Of a stretch of 64,000 nt of DNA, positions 1 through 8,751 are shown one piece after another. Each line of letters begins with the position of its first letter. The stretch's first letter is position 1. Made by a program: the position numbers and the translations under genes. The notes below the pieces were generated by a model, which saw only the letters and a list, made by a program, of their open reading frames with translations, made no database searches and was not told the DNA's origin. Source of the DNA: Bog-473 sp963745175 (GTDB taxonomy: Bacteria; Actinomycetota; Acidimicrobiia; Acidimicrobiales; RAAP-2); assembly GCA_963745175.1 (NCBI GenBank), contig CAVUWK010000010.1:1-64000 (forward strand). Direction: 5' to 3'.

Positions 1-3000
1 ATCTCCTTCTCGAAGGCCAGACGCTGGGCCTTGTCGAACTCGATGTCGGGGATGGCGACCTTGGCCCCGCCCCACCCCGGGTCGGCCGCCTCCTCCTCCT
101 CGAACGCTGCGAAGAGCGTGGTGATGCCGAGGTCCTGCTCCCGGCGGCGGTCGAGCGAGCGGTCGACGATCTGCCTCGAAGACCAGGCACAGGCCCTGGC
201 GCGGGTGGCCGAGGGAGTCGAAGGCGCCGGCCTTGATCAGCGACTCGACGGTGCGCTTGTTGAGCACCACGGGGTCGACCCGGGCGCAGAAGTCGTAGAA
301 GTCGGCGAAGGGCCCGTTGGCCGTCGCGCTCGGCGACGATCCGCTCGACCAGGCCCTCGCCGACGTTGCGCACGGCGGACAGGCCGAAGACGATGGCCGG
401 TCGTGCCGTGCCGGTCCTCCCCGACGCTGCGGTCCGGCGCGAACTCGGCCAGCGAGCGGTTGACGTCGGGCACGAGCACCTCGATGCCCATGGCCCGGCA
501 CTCGGCCAGGTAGACCGCGGTCTTGTCCTTGTCGTCCTTGACCGACGTGAGCAGCGCCGCCAGGTACTCGACCGGGTAGTGGGCCTTCAGCCAGGCCGTC
601 TGGTAGGCGACGAGGCCGTAGCCGTAGGAGTGCGACTTGTTGAACGCGTAGTCGGCGAACGGCTCGATGATGTCGAACAGCTGCGTGCCGAGCTCCTCGC
701 CGTAGCCCTCGGTCACGCAGCCGGCGACGAACTTCTCGCGCTCGGCGGCGATGAGCGTCGCGGATCTTCTTGCCGCACGCCTTGCGCAGGTTGTCGGCCT
801 CCTCGAGCGAGTAGCCGGCGAACTTCTGGGCCACCCGCATCACCGACTCCTGGTAGAGCATCAGCCCGTAGGTGTCGCCGAGGATCGGCTCCATGTCGGG
901 GTGCAGGTAGGTGACCGGCTTGCGGCCGTTCTTGCGGTCGGCGTAGTCGTGGTGCATGTTGGCCGCCATCGGGCCCGGCCGGTACAGGGCGACGAGGGCG
1001 GCCACGTCGTCGAAGCTCGGTCGGGGCCAGCGCGCGCAGGGTCTAGCGCATCGCGGCCGCCCTCGAGCTGGAAGACGCCGATCGAGTCGCCCCGCCGCAG
1101 CATCTCGAGCGTCGGCTCGTCGTCGAGGGCGACGTCGTCGATGTCGGGCCGCTCCCCCGTCGCCGCCTCGATCAGGTCGAGGGCCCGCTCGATCACCGAG
1201 AGGTTGCGCAGCCCGAGGAAGTCCATCTTGAGCAGGCCGAGGTCCTCGACGCCGTGCATCTCGTACTGGGTGACGATCGGGGCGTCCTCGGGCGCCTCGC
1301 CCGGCTCGGGCTTGCGCTGGATCGGCAGGTACTCGGTCAGCGGGTCGCGGGAGATCACCACCGCGGCGGCGTGGATGCCGTCCTGGCGGCGCAGGCCCTC
1401 GAGGCCCCGGGCGACGTCGATGACCACCTTGGCGTCGGGGTCGGTCGTCGTACATCTTGCGCAGCTCGGCCGCCGCCGCGTAGCCGTCCTCGTGCCCCTC
1501 GGTCTTGCTCGAGGCAGGCCTACAGCGGCGTGTCGCGGCCCATGACCAGCGGCGGCATGGCCTTGGCGATGCGGTCGCCGACGCTGTAGGGGTAGCCGAG
1601 CACCCGGGCCGCGTCGCGCACGGCGGCCCGGGCCTTGATCGTCGAGAAGGTGACGATCTGGGCCACCCGGTCCCAGCCGTAGCGCTCGGCCGCGTAGCGG
1701 ATCATCTCGCCGCGGTAGCGCTCGTCGAAGTCCATGTCGATGTCGGGCATCTGCTTGCGGCCCGGGTTGAGGAAGCGCTCGAAGAGCAGGTCGTAGCGGA
1801 TCGGGTCGAGGTCGACGATGCGCAGGCAGTAGGCCACGCAGCAGCCGGCCGCCGAGCCCCGGCCCGGGCCCACCCGGATGCCCGACTCGCGGGCGTAGCG
1901 GATCAGGTCCCACACGACGAGGAAGTAGGCCGAGAAGCCCATGTTGGCGATGACGCCGAGCTCGTAGTCGAGCCGCTCGACCACCTCGCGCGGGCAGCGG
2001 GGTCGCCGTAGCGCTCCCGCGCCCCCTCCATAGGTCGAGGTGGCGCAGGTAGGCCGAGCGCGCGCTCCTCGTAGGTCTCGCCGCGTGAACCGGTCCGGCA
2101 CCGGGAACTCGGGCAGGCTCGGCTTGCCGAACTCGATCTCGACGTCGGCCCGCTCCGCGATCAGCAGCGTGTTGTCGCACGCCTCGGGGAAGTCGCGGAA
2201 CAGGTGGCGCATCTCGGCCGCCGTCTTCAGGTAGTGCTCGTTGCCCTCGAACTTGAAGCGGTTGGGGTCGTCGAGAGCGGCGCCGGTCTGCACGCACAGC
2301 AGGGCGTCGTGGGCCACGGCGTCCTCGCGGTGGGTGTAGTGGCTGTCGTTGGTGGCGAGCAGCGGCGCGTCCGATGCGCCGGGCGATCTCGATCAGCTGC
2401 GGGTTGGTCCGGTGCTGCTCGGCGAGGCCGTGGTCCTGCAGCTCGACGAAGAGGTTGTCCGCGCCCGAAGATGTCCTGCAGCCGGGCCGCCTGCTGCTCG
2501 GCCCCCTCGACGTCGCCGGCCAAGCAGGGCCTGGAGCACGACGCCGCCGAGGCAGCCGGTGGTGGCGATGAGTCCCCTCGTGGTGGCGCTCGAGCAGCTC
2601 CCAGTCGACCCGGGGCTTGTAGTAGTAGCCCTCGAGGTAGGCGGCCGAGGACAGCTTCATCAGGTTGCGGTAGCCCTCGCCGTCTCGGCCAGCAGGGTCA
2701 GGTGGTAGTAGAGCTTCTCGCCCCCCTCGACGTCGCCGCCGGTGTCGTCGACCCGGCCCCGGCGCACCGGGCGCTCGAGGCGCGACTCGGCGGCCATGTA
2801 GGCCTCGGTGCCGATGATCGGCTTGACCCCCTGGTCGCGGCAGGCCTTGTAGAAGTCGAGGACCCCGTACATGTTCCCGTGGTCGGTGATGCCGAGCGCC
2901 GGCTGGCCGTCGGCCACCGCGGCCGCGACCAGGTCGCCGACCCGGGCCGCCCCGTCGAGCATCGAGAACTCGGTGTGGGTGTGCAGATGCGTAAACGACC

Positions 3001-3010
3001 GCTCCGACAC
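1..3010 (-). CDS. dnaE: DNA polymerase III alpha subunit (3' truncated by window edge, frameshifted)
   Basis: Catalytic subunit of the replicative polymerase. The N-terminal PHP domain opens with HLHTHTEFSMLDG, and the polymerase active-site stretch PDIDMDFDERYRGEM (catalytic Asp pair) lies near 1740. The DFLGLRNLSVIERAL motif is near 1200. The left edge reads PDIEFDKAQRLAFEKE, so only the C-terminal OB and tau-binding part is missing. GTG at 3010 is preferred because AAAGGAGGG lies just upstream. The reading frame breaks many times (near 2680, 2570, 2520, 2465, 2377, 2085, 1500, 1040, 770, 400 and 180), yet the residues continue the family sequence in the next frame each time. For an essential gene this indicates sequencing errors, not decay. 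Confidence 0.93.
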
Positions 3011-3074
3011 CGGCCCTCCTTTCGCCACGTCCTCTGAAACTTACACCTGTGTGATTCGCCCCGGACCCAGCAAT

Positions 3075-3734
3075 CTATCCCCCCGGGCGGAGTCGGAGGA
3101 CGACCGATCCGGCCACTTTGTCATGAAGGGTCTGGCGCTTCCCGTCCCACAGCGGGAAGAGCATGTCGAGCAGCCAGATCAGGCCCAGGACGAAGAAGAG
3201 GAGCTCGATGAGGCGGAACACGCTCTCCACCACTGCCCGGGCCAGCGCCCGCCCGTACCCGAGCACGCCGAGGGTTTCGTCCCGGACCGCCCGCACCCCC
3301 ACGGCCATCATCCCCACCGTCTGACCCCGCGGCGACCCGCACAGCACGGTGCCGTAGGCGACGTAGAGCACGCCGGTGATGAGGAAGGGCACCGCCGAGA
3401 TGTTGTGCCGCCGGCCCGTGCCGCGCCGCGCCATCATGCGCACGTCCAGCGTGTGGCTGTGCCGGAACACCAGGAGGAGCACCACGAGCACGACGAGGAA
3501 GATGACCGTGTCGATCAGGTAGCCGCCGACCCGGATGCCCCAGGTGGCATACGTGGCGGGTCCGGATCCGGGTGGGCCGCCGCCCTGGTTCTGGCCACCG
3601 GTCGGGAAGGCGGGCGGACCCGGTGCCGCCGGCGGTGGAGGCGGCGCGTTGCCCGGGAAGGACGGTGGTCCGCTTGGCGCTGCGGCACGTCCCATCGGGT
3701 CGACCGGCTCGCCAGGCACCTCGATGTCCGTCAC
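3075..3734 (-). CDS. RDD family membrane protein
   Basis: About 219 residues. The first 60 or so are a Pro/Gly-rich cytoplasmic tail, followed by an RDD domain with three hydrophobic segments. The family signature is visible: Arg in WGIRVGGYLIDT, the Asp that follows in the same helix, and Asp in the C-terminal LWDGKRQTLHDKVAGSVV. RDD proteins are small integral membrane proteins, some linked to ion exchange; the substrate cannot be read from sequence. It lies between dnaE and the Bpa gene on the same strand, 36 bp from the latter. Confidence 0.85.
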   Translation of the reverse strand: MTDIEVPGEPVDPMGRAAAPSGPPSFPGNAPPPPPAAPGPPAFPTGGQNQGGGPPGSGPATYATWGIRVGGYLIDTVIFLVVLVVLLLVFRHSHTLDVRMMARRGTGRRHNISAVPFLITGVLYVAYGTVLCGSPRGQTVGMMAVGVRAVRDETLGVLGYGRALARAVVESVFRLIELLFFVLGLIWLLDMLFPLWDGKRQTLHDKVAGSVVLRLRPGG

Positions 3735-3770
3735 CCGTTCAGCCTCGCGCCGCCGGGGCCGCGGTGTTGA

Positions 3771-4369
3771 TCAGAGGTAGGCGCCGGTCCGCCCCGACTC
3801 GCCGGCCGAGGGCAACCCGCGCTGGCGCATCTCCTCGAGCTGGGCCCGCGCCGCCATCTGCTGTGACATCAAGGTCGCCTGGATCCCCTGGAACAGGCCC
3901 TCCAGCCACCCCACCAACTGGGCCTGCGCGATGCGCAGCTCGGCCTCGCTCGGCGCGTCCGAGTCGAAGGGCAGCGCCATGCGGTCGAGTTCGGCCACCA
4001 GATCCGGCGACAGTCCCTCCGACAGCTCGTGGATCGACTGCTCGTAGATCTCGCGCAGGCGCACCCGGCTCTTCTCGTCCAGCGGGGCCGCCCGCACCTC
4101 GTCGAGCAGCGTCTTGACCATGGAGCCGATGCGCAGCACCCTGGCCGGCTCGTTCACCGATTCGGTCTTGCGCTCCTCGCCCTGCTCCTCCCTGGCTCCG
4201 CTGGCCAGCACCTCGTCCGGTGCGATGACTCCCGATCCATCGCCGGAGGCGTCGGTGCCGGACACGTCGGTACCGGCCTCGCCGGCGGTCACGTCCTCGT
4301 TCGTCGCGTCACCGTCACGTCCTCATTCGTCGCGTCAACCGTCACGTCCTCGTTCGTCGCGTCAACCAT
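3771..4369 (-). CDS. bpa: Bacterial proteasome activator (Bpa/PafE-like), one-base frameshift near N-terminus
   Basis: Matches the actinobacterial DUF2587 family, whose members form rings that open the 20S proteasome gate independently of ATP. The core (RIGSMVKTLLDEVRAAPLD, then ELSEGLSPDLVAELDRMALPF, then AQAQLVGWLEGLFQGIQATL) is typical, and the protein ends in GAYL, a HbYX-type tail that docks into the proteasome as GQYL does in Mycobacterium. The longest intact frame starts at 4292. The ATG at 4369 gives three copies of a 9-residue repeat (VDATNEDVT), but the third copy has lost one base, so the frame breaks near 4310. I take 4369 as the true start. Its presence predicts a Pup-proteasome system elsewhere in the genome. 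Confidence 0.85.
4287..4366 (-). repeat. Three 27-bp tandem repeats at the 5' end of bpa
   Basis: Units at 4366-4340, 4339-4313 and 4312-4287 (minus strand) encode VDATNEDVT. Units 1 and 2 differ by one base; unit 3 is 26 bp because GTTGAC has become GTGAC. That single-base loss separates the upstream ATG from the conserved domain. Confidence 0.9.
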
Positions 4370-4462
4370 GGTGTCTTCCGTCCCTGTTCGATCGTCGGGG
4401 CCGCCGGTCCGCCCAGCGTCTTTCACGGCGACGGCCCAATGTTGCCACTCCCAGCGGTTCGG

Positions 4463-5653
4463 TCACGGGGCCCGCCAACCCAGGAGCGGGATGATCATCT
4501 CGGCCGACGTCAGGGACCCGTGACGGGCCTTGAGTCGCAGCTCGCCGGTATCGGCGGGATCCAGGAAGGCCGTCGGCGCGAACGGCACCAGGGCGACGTC
4601 GCCCAATCGAGCCGCCACCCTGTCCGAGGGAACGCCTCCGAGCCACCCCTCGTCGATGATCTGCTCCTTCGTCCGCACCCACGCCACATCGCCGTGGAGC
4701 GCGAATGCCGTCTCCGCGACGTCCCCGCTCGCACCTGGGCGGGTGTGCAGCCAGCGGAACCGTCCCTCCCCGCTGATCAGTGTCACCGCCGCCATGATCT
4801 CGGGGCCCAGCAACTCGACCGAGCTGCCGACCTCGACCTGCCCGTGGTCTGCGGTCACGATGAGCGCCGACCCGGGCGGGAGGGCTTCGAGCACGTCACC
4901 GACGAGCCGATCGGCCGCCCGCAGTTCGTCGTCGTAATAAGGACCCAGCCCCTCCGCGTGGGCGACCTTGTCGATGCCCTCGTAGTAGGCGTAGACGAAG
5001 GGTGCGCCGGCCGCGGTCAATTGACGGACCGCTGTGACGAGCCCGGCCGGCGTGTACCAGCGGTGTAGCTCCACGCGACCCAGATGCGCCGCGGTGAACC
5101 CCGTCGGGCCGAAGTCCTGGCGCGTCACCACCGGCACGGGGCCGGGGGCGCCGGGGAACGACGGGTAGGGCTGGAACGTCGCCGCCGGAACGGACATGCG
5201 CGCGTCGGCGCCCCGGATGGACCACTGGAGCACGTTCATGACGTCACCGTCCATGGCCACGCGGTAGCCCACGACGCCGTGCTCGGCCGGCACCCGCCCC
5301 GTCACGAGCGTGGTCAGGGCGCACGCCGTGGTGCTGGGGGCGACCGACGTGATGGGTCCTCCCACACCGCTCGAGAGCACCGGGGCCAGGGCACGCCGCT
5401 CCCGCAGCTGCTCCTCGCCGAGGCCGTCGATCACGAGGAGCACCACCTGCCCCGCTCCGGCCAGCGGGGCGGGGAACCACGGCGGCAGCCGGGCCGCACC
5501 CGGGTCGGTGAGCTCGCCGAGGAGGGTCGGCACCACCCGGTGGAGGCAGGCCCCCTCCCAGTCGGGCAGGAGGGGCGTGGGTTGCCTGATGGCCTGCCCG
5601 GCCCCTTGCTGGGGCCTCGACGCCGTCGCCTGGGCTACCACGCCGTCACTCAC
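4463..5653 (-). CDS. Type I phosphodiesterase / nucleotide pyrophosphatase (AlkP superfamily)
   Basis: About 396 residues. The metal and nucleophile motifs of the alkaline phosphatase superfamily are clear: VLLVIDGLGEEQL (metal Asp), SVAPSTTACALTTLVTG (Thr nucleophile), GIDKVAHAEG and VTADHGQVEV (metal Asp/His pair). The family hydrolyses phosphodiester or pyrophosphate bonds in nucleotides or lipid head groups; the substrate here is unknown. Upstream open frame reaches 5731, but GTG at 5653 fits a TAGGGT -10 box only 8 nt upstream, implying a leaderless transcript. It is divergent from the Rrf2 regulator, with 64 bp between starts. Confidence 0.82.
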   Translation of the reverse strand: MSDGVVAQATASRPQQGAGQAIRQPTPLLPDWEGACLHRVVPTLLGELTDPGAARLPPWFPAPLAGAGQVVLLVIDGLGEEQLRERRALAPVLSSGVGGPITSVAPSTTACALTTLVTGRVPAEHGVVGYRVAMDGDVMNVLQWSIRGADARMSVPAATFQPYPSFPGAPGPVPVVTRQDFGPTGFTAAHLGRVELHRWYTPAGLVTAVRQLTAAGAPFVYAYYEGIDKVAHAEGLGPYYDDELRAADRLVGDVLEALPPGSALIVTADHGQVEVGSSVELLGPEIMAAVTLISGEGRFRWLHTRPGASGDVAETAFALHGDVAWVRTKEQIIDEGWLGGVPSDRVAARLGDVALVPFAPTAFLDPADTGELRLKARHGSLTSAEMIIPLLGWRAP

Positions 5654-5661
5654 GGAGGGAC

Positions 5662-5667
5662 ACCCTA
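5662..5667 (-). promoter_or_regulatory. -10 element (TAGGGT) of the phosphodiesterase gene
   Basis: TAGGGT on the minus strand lies 8 nt before GTG 5653, with no Shine-Dalgarno between them. This is the classic actinobacterial leaderless arrangement. No good -35 was found. Confidence 0.5.
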
Positions 5668-5684
5668 CGACGCACGCACCCCCT

Positions 5685-5709
5685 CTACCGACGAAAGGGC
5701 CGGTAGGAT
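5685..5709 (+). promoter_or_regulatory. -10 element and candidate operator of the Rrf2 gene
   Basis: TAGGAT (5704-5709) sits 8 nt before GTG 5718, again leaderless. A 6-bp inverted repeat, CTACCG (5685-5690) and CGGTAG (5701-5706), overlaps it and would suit autoregulation by the Rrf2 dimer (inference). Confidence 0.45.
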
Positions 5710-5717
5710 CGCATGGT

Positions 5718-6152
5718 GTGAGGGTGTCCACAAGGGGTGACTACGCCAGCCGGGCCCTGCTCTCGCTGGCGCTCCACGGAGCCGAGATGCCGACCTCGGT
5801 CCGGGACATCGCGGTCCGGACGGGCCTGCCCCAGCCCTATCTCGAGCAGATCCTCCTGGCGCTGAAGGGAGCGGGCCTGGTCCGCTCCAAGCGCGGGGTC
5901 GGTGGCGGCTACGTGCTCGCCCGCCCCCCCGAGGAGATCTCCCTCGCCCAGATCGTCTCTGCGGTTGACGGTCCCATCGCCGCCGGCGACTTCGGGGAGC
6001 CCCACGAGAACGGGGCCTGCGATCACGAGGGCCAGTGCGTGCTGCTGGCCGTGTGGGCGGACGTCGGCGAGACCATCCGCACCCACCTGCAGTCCTACAC
6101 CCTGGCTGACATGGTCGACCGGGCCCGGGGGACCGCCGTGGCGACCGTCTGA
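5718..6152 (+). CDS. Rrf2 family transcriptional regulator
   Basis: 144 residues. It starts RVSTRGDYASRALLSLAL, then a winged helix-turn-helix (TSVRDIAVRTGLPQPYLEQILLALKGAGLVRSKRG) and the family wing VGGGYVLARPPEEISLAQIV. The segment where IscR and NsrR carry three cluster-binding cysteines has only two here (GACDHEGQC), so iron-sulfur binding is possible but not canonical. GTG 5718 gives the normal Rrf2 N-terminus and follows a TAGGAT box. The divergent phosphodiesterase is the natural candidate target. Confidence 0.88.
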   Translation: MRVSTRGDYASRALLSLALHGAEMPTSVRDIAVRTGLPQPYLEQILLALKGAGLVRSKRGVGGGYVLARPPEEISLAQIVSAVDGPIAAGDFGEPHENGACDHEGQCVLLAVWADVGETIRTHLQSYTLADMVDRARGTAVATV

Positions 6153-6209
6153 CCCACCCGGCTCATCCCTTCAGGTACGCACCGCTTCAGCTGCTGATCG
6201 CTGAGGTTC

Positions 6210-6782
6210 TCATCCCCTGATGTTCCACGCCTCGATCGCCGGCCAATCGAGGTCCCAGCCCAGCACGCACACGGCCCCCGTCCGTAGGACGAAGAGCCGT
6301 CCGGCGACCGGGGGCAGCCCGAGCCAGCGCGCCGTGAGCACGCGCAGGATGTGCCCGTGCGCCACGCAGAGGGTGTCCGTCTCCATGTCCCGCGCCCGCT
6401 CGATGACCCGGTCCGCTCGGCGGCCGACGTCCGCCGCCCGTTCGCCCTCGGGCACGCCCTCGTCCCACAGCGTCCAACCGGGACGGAACGCCCGGATCTC
6501 CTGCGTGGTCAGCCCCTCGTAGGCGCCGTAGTCCCACTCCATCAGGTCGGGGTCCGGGTCCCCGACGAAGCCGGCCAGGGTGCACGTTTCCTCGGCTCGG
6601 ACCAGCGGGCTCGTCAGCACCTGGCCGAAGGTCGCGGGGCCGAACTGCCGGACGAGCTCGCCCGCGGCTTTTGCCTGTTCACAGCCCTCAGGGAGCAGGG
6701 GAATATCCGTCCGTCCCGTGTGTTTTCCAGACTCGGACCATTCGGTGGCTCCGTGGCGCAGGAGCACCATGCGGCCGGGCAT
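6210..6782 (-). CDS. Histidine phosphatase family protein (phosphoglycerate mutase-like)
   Basis: 190 residues. The phospho-accepting motif is LLRHGATEWSESGKHTGRTD (RHG), the second catalytic His is in CVAHGHILRV, and TSPLVRAEETC and WDYGAYEGLTTQEI are typical of the SixA/PhoE/cobC-like branch. It dephosphorylates a small metabolite; no specific substrate can be assigned. ATG 6782 places RHG at residue 9-11, as usual; the open frame reaches further upstream but without homology. It is convergent with Rrf2 and divergent from the sigma factor. Confidence 0.87.
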   Translation of the reverse strand: MPGRMVLLRHGATEWSESGKHTGRTDIPLLPEGCEQAKAAGELVRQFGPATFGQVLTSPLVRAEETCTLAGFVGDPDPDLMEWDYGAYEGLTTQEIRAFRPGWTLWDEGVPEGERAADVGRRADRVIERARDMETDTLCVAHGHILRVLTARWLGLPPVAGRLFVLRTGAVCVLGWDLDWPAIEAWNIRG

Positions 6783-6939
6783 GGCCGTAGACCAGCACGG
6801 GCCGGAAATCGGCGCAACTCGGGTCCGAACAGCGCCATGGAATGATCCGGAGGCCGGCGCGGTTATACCCGTCAGGTTCGATCCCGGATACACCCGGGTA
6901 CGTACGACTGAGAGTGAGCAAAGAGGGTTTGGAGCGAAG

Positions 6940-7776
6940 ATGAAGAGCGCGGTGAGCACGTCGGACACGTTGGGATTGATGTTGCGTGACCTCGACCAGT
7001 TCCCCATGCCCGACCACGAGCAGCAGGTCGAGCTGGCCAAGAGGGTCGCGGCCGGAGACGACGCCGCGCGGAAGCAGATGGTTGCAGCCAACCTCCGCCT
7101 CGTCGTGCACTGGGCCCGTCGCTACCAGGACCGCGGTGTCGATATGGCCGATCTGGTCCAGGAGGGCACGTTCGGCCTGATGCGTGCCGTCGACAAGTTC
7201 GACTGGGAGCGAGGCTTCCGGTTCTCCACGTACGCCACCTGGTGGATCCGCCAGGCCCTCCAGCGAGCCGTCCAGCAGCACGGTCGCACCATCCGCATCC
7301 CCCTCGAGGTCGGAGAGCAGATCCAGCGCCTCGAACTGACCAAGTCCGAGCTGGCCAGCACGTTGGGCCGGGCGCCCACCGTGGCCGAACTGGACGAGGC
7401 AACGGGACTGTCGGCTGACGAGCGGGAGTCCCTCGAGGACGTTGCCCGCGTGACTGCGTCCCTGGACCAGCCCGCCGCCATGGAGTCGTCCACGACGCTG
7501 GGCGAGCTGGTGGCGCCCGACGATTCGGACTTCGTCGCGGACGTGGAAGAGACGATGGTCTACGAGCGTGTCCGCGATGCGGTCGAGCGCCTTCCCGGCC
7601 TCCAGCGTGACGTGCTCCGGCTCCGCTTCGGCTTCGAGGGCGATTCCCCCGCCTCGTTGCAGTCGACCGCGGAGCGCCTCGGCGTGGGCGTCCGCCGAGT
7701 GCGCCGGGCGGAGGAGGAGGCGCTGGCTGCGCTGTCGTTCGATGCCGACGTGGTCGGCGTCCACGAAGCGGCCTGA
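6940..7776 (+). CDS. RNA polymerase sigma factor, group 2/3 sigma-70, with altered region 4.2
   Basis: 278 residues, lacking region 1.1. Region 2 is well conserved: ANLRLVVHWARRYQDRG, DLVQEGTFGLMRAVDKFDWE and RFSTYATWWIRQAL, with the WW pair and Gln that contact the -10 element. Region 3 and region 4 follow. In region 4.2 the usual SRERVRQIE recognition helix reads GVRRVRRAE, so three positions that contact the -35 element in E. coli sigma-70 (Arg584, Glu585, Gln589) are changed. ATG 6940 has GGAG six bases upstream. It probably serves an alternative or stress regulon. The 157-bp upstream gap holds a small hairpin (6883-6898) but no clear promoter. Confidence 0.9.
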   Translation: MKSAVSTSDTLGLMLRDLDQFPMPDHEQQVELAKRVAAGDDAARKQMVAANLRLVVHWARRYQDRGVDMADLVQEGTFGLMRAVDKFDWERGFRFSTYATWWIRQALQRAVQQHGRTIRIPLEVGEQIQRLELTKSELASTLGRAPTVAELDEATGLSADERESLEDVARVTASLDQPAAMESSTTLGELVAPDDSDFVADVEETMVYERVRDAVERLPGLQRDVLRLRFGFEGDSPASLQSTAERLGVGVRRVRRAEEEALAALSFDADVVGVHEAA

Positions 7777-7777
7777 G

Positions 7778-7798
7778 CCTCCGGCTCCGGCCCGGAGG
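7778..7798. terminator. Hairpin between convergent sigma factor and rluD-like gene
   Basis: CCTCCGG (7778-7784) and CCGGAGG (7792-7798) form a perfect 7-bp stem with a 7-nt loop, 2 nt after the sigma-factor stop codon. There is no T-run, as is common in GC-rich actinobacteria; it could serve both strands. Confidence 0.5.
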
Positions 7799-7815
7799 GG
7801 TCTGAGTCTCCGGTC

Positions 7816-8751
7816 CTAATCGGCCTGCTGGCCCAAGTAGGCCTCGAGGTCATCTGGTAACGGTGAGGTGAACTCGGTGCGCGCACCCGTCACGGGGTGG
7901 GCGAAGGCGAGCTTGAAGGCGTGCAGGAAGAAGCGCCCCGAACCGAGGCGCTTGTCCGGCGTCCCATAGCGAGCGTCGCCGACCACGGGGTGCCCGATGG
8001 CCGCCATGTGGACGCGTATCTGGTGGGTCCGCCCGCTCTGGAGCGCCAGCTCGAGCAGCGTCTGTCCACCGCTGCGCTCCAGCACGGTGTAGGCGGTGCG
8101 GGCGGGCTTGCCCGAGGCCGTCACCGCCATCTTGGTCGGCGTGCGGGTCGACCGGCCGATGGGGGCCTCCACCTCGCCCCGGTCATCGGCCACGTCACCC
8201 ACGACGAGGGCCAGGTAACGGCGCTCCATGGTCCTCGTCGCCAACTGGTCGACCAGCGCGCGGAACGCTTCCTCGGTGCGGGCCACGGCGAGGAGCCCCG
8301 ACGTCCCCTTGTCGAGACGGTGCACGATGCCGGGTCGATCGGGCGGGCACACGCCCGCCTCCACCAGTTGCGCCAGGTCGGGAAAACGGGCCAGCAGCCC
8401 ACCGACGAGAGTCCCCGCATCATGGCCGGCGCCTGGGTGCACCACCAGCCCGGCCGGCTTGTCCACCACAGCCACCGCGTCGTCGGCGAAGACCACCTCG
8501 AAGCGCACCCCGGGCTCCGCCACCACGCCGCCCTCGCGGGCGGCGGGCAACGCGATCGTCAGGAGGGCGCCCTCCCGGAGCGCGACCCGCCCGACCGACA
8601 CCGGCACGCCGTCGACCAGAACCCGGCCGTCGGCGATCAGCTGCGTCGCCGCGCCCCGAGAGATGTCGGCCACCATGGCCACCCCCCGATCCACCCGGAC
8701 GCCCGCCAGGAGCGCCGGGACCTCGGTCGAAATGGTCTCGCCTTCGCTCAC
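7816..8751 (-). CDS. rluD: RluA/RluD family 23S rRNA pseudouridine synthase
   Basis: 311 residues. An N-terminal S4 RNA-binding domain (VRVDRGVAMVADISRGAATQLI, then ADGRVLVDGVPV) precedes the catalytic domain with GIVHRLDKGTSGLLAVA, whose Asp is the catalytic residue, and LQSGRTHQIRVHMAAIGHPVVGD. It isomerises uridines in large-subunit rRNA. GTG 8751 overlaps the lspA stop codon in GTGA, so it is translationally coupled to lspA, the usual actinobacterial gene order. Confidence 0.92.
   Translation of the reverse strand: MSEGETISTEVPALLAGVRVDRGVAMVADISRGAATQLIADGRVLVDGVPVSVGRVALREGALLTIALPAAREGGVVAEPGVRFEVVFADDAVAVVDKPAGLVVHPGAGHDAGTLVGGLLARFPDLAQLVEAGVCPPDRPGIVHRLDKGTSGLLAVARTEEAFRALVDQLATRTMERRYLALVVGDVADDRGEVEAPIGRSTRTPTKMAVTASGKPARTAYTVLERSGGQTLLELALQSGRTHQIRVHMAAIGHPVVGDARYGTPDKRLGSGRFFLHAFKLAFAHPVTGARTEFTSPLPDDLEAYLGQQAD

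Noticed and set aside
6873..6900. T-arm-like GGTTCGATCCCGG, possible tRNA 3' half
   Set aside because: No matching acceptor strand, anticodon arm or D-arm within 80 bp upstream; the T stem also has a mismatch. It lies in the sigma-factor leader.
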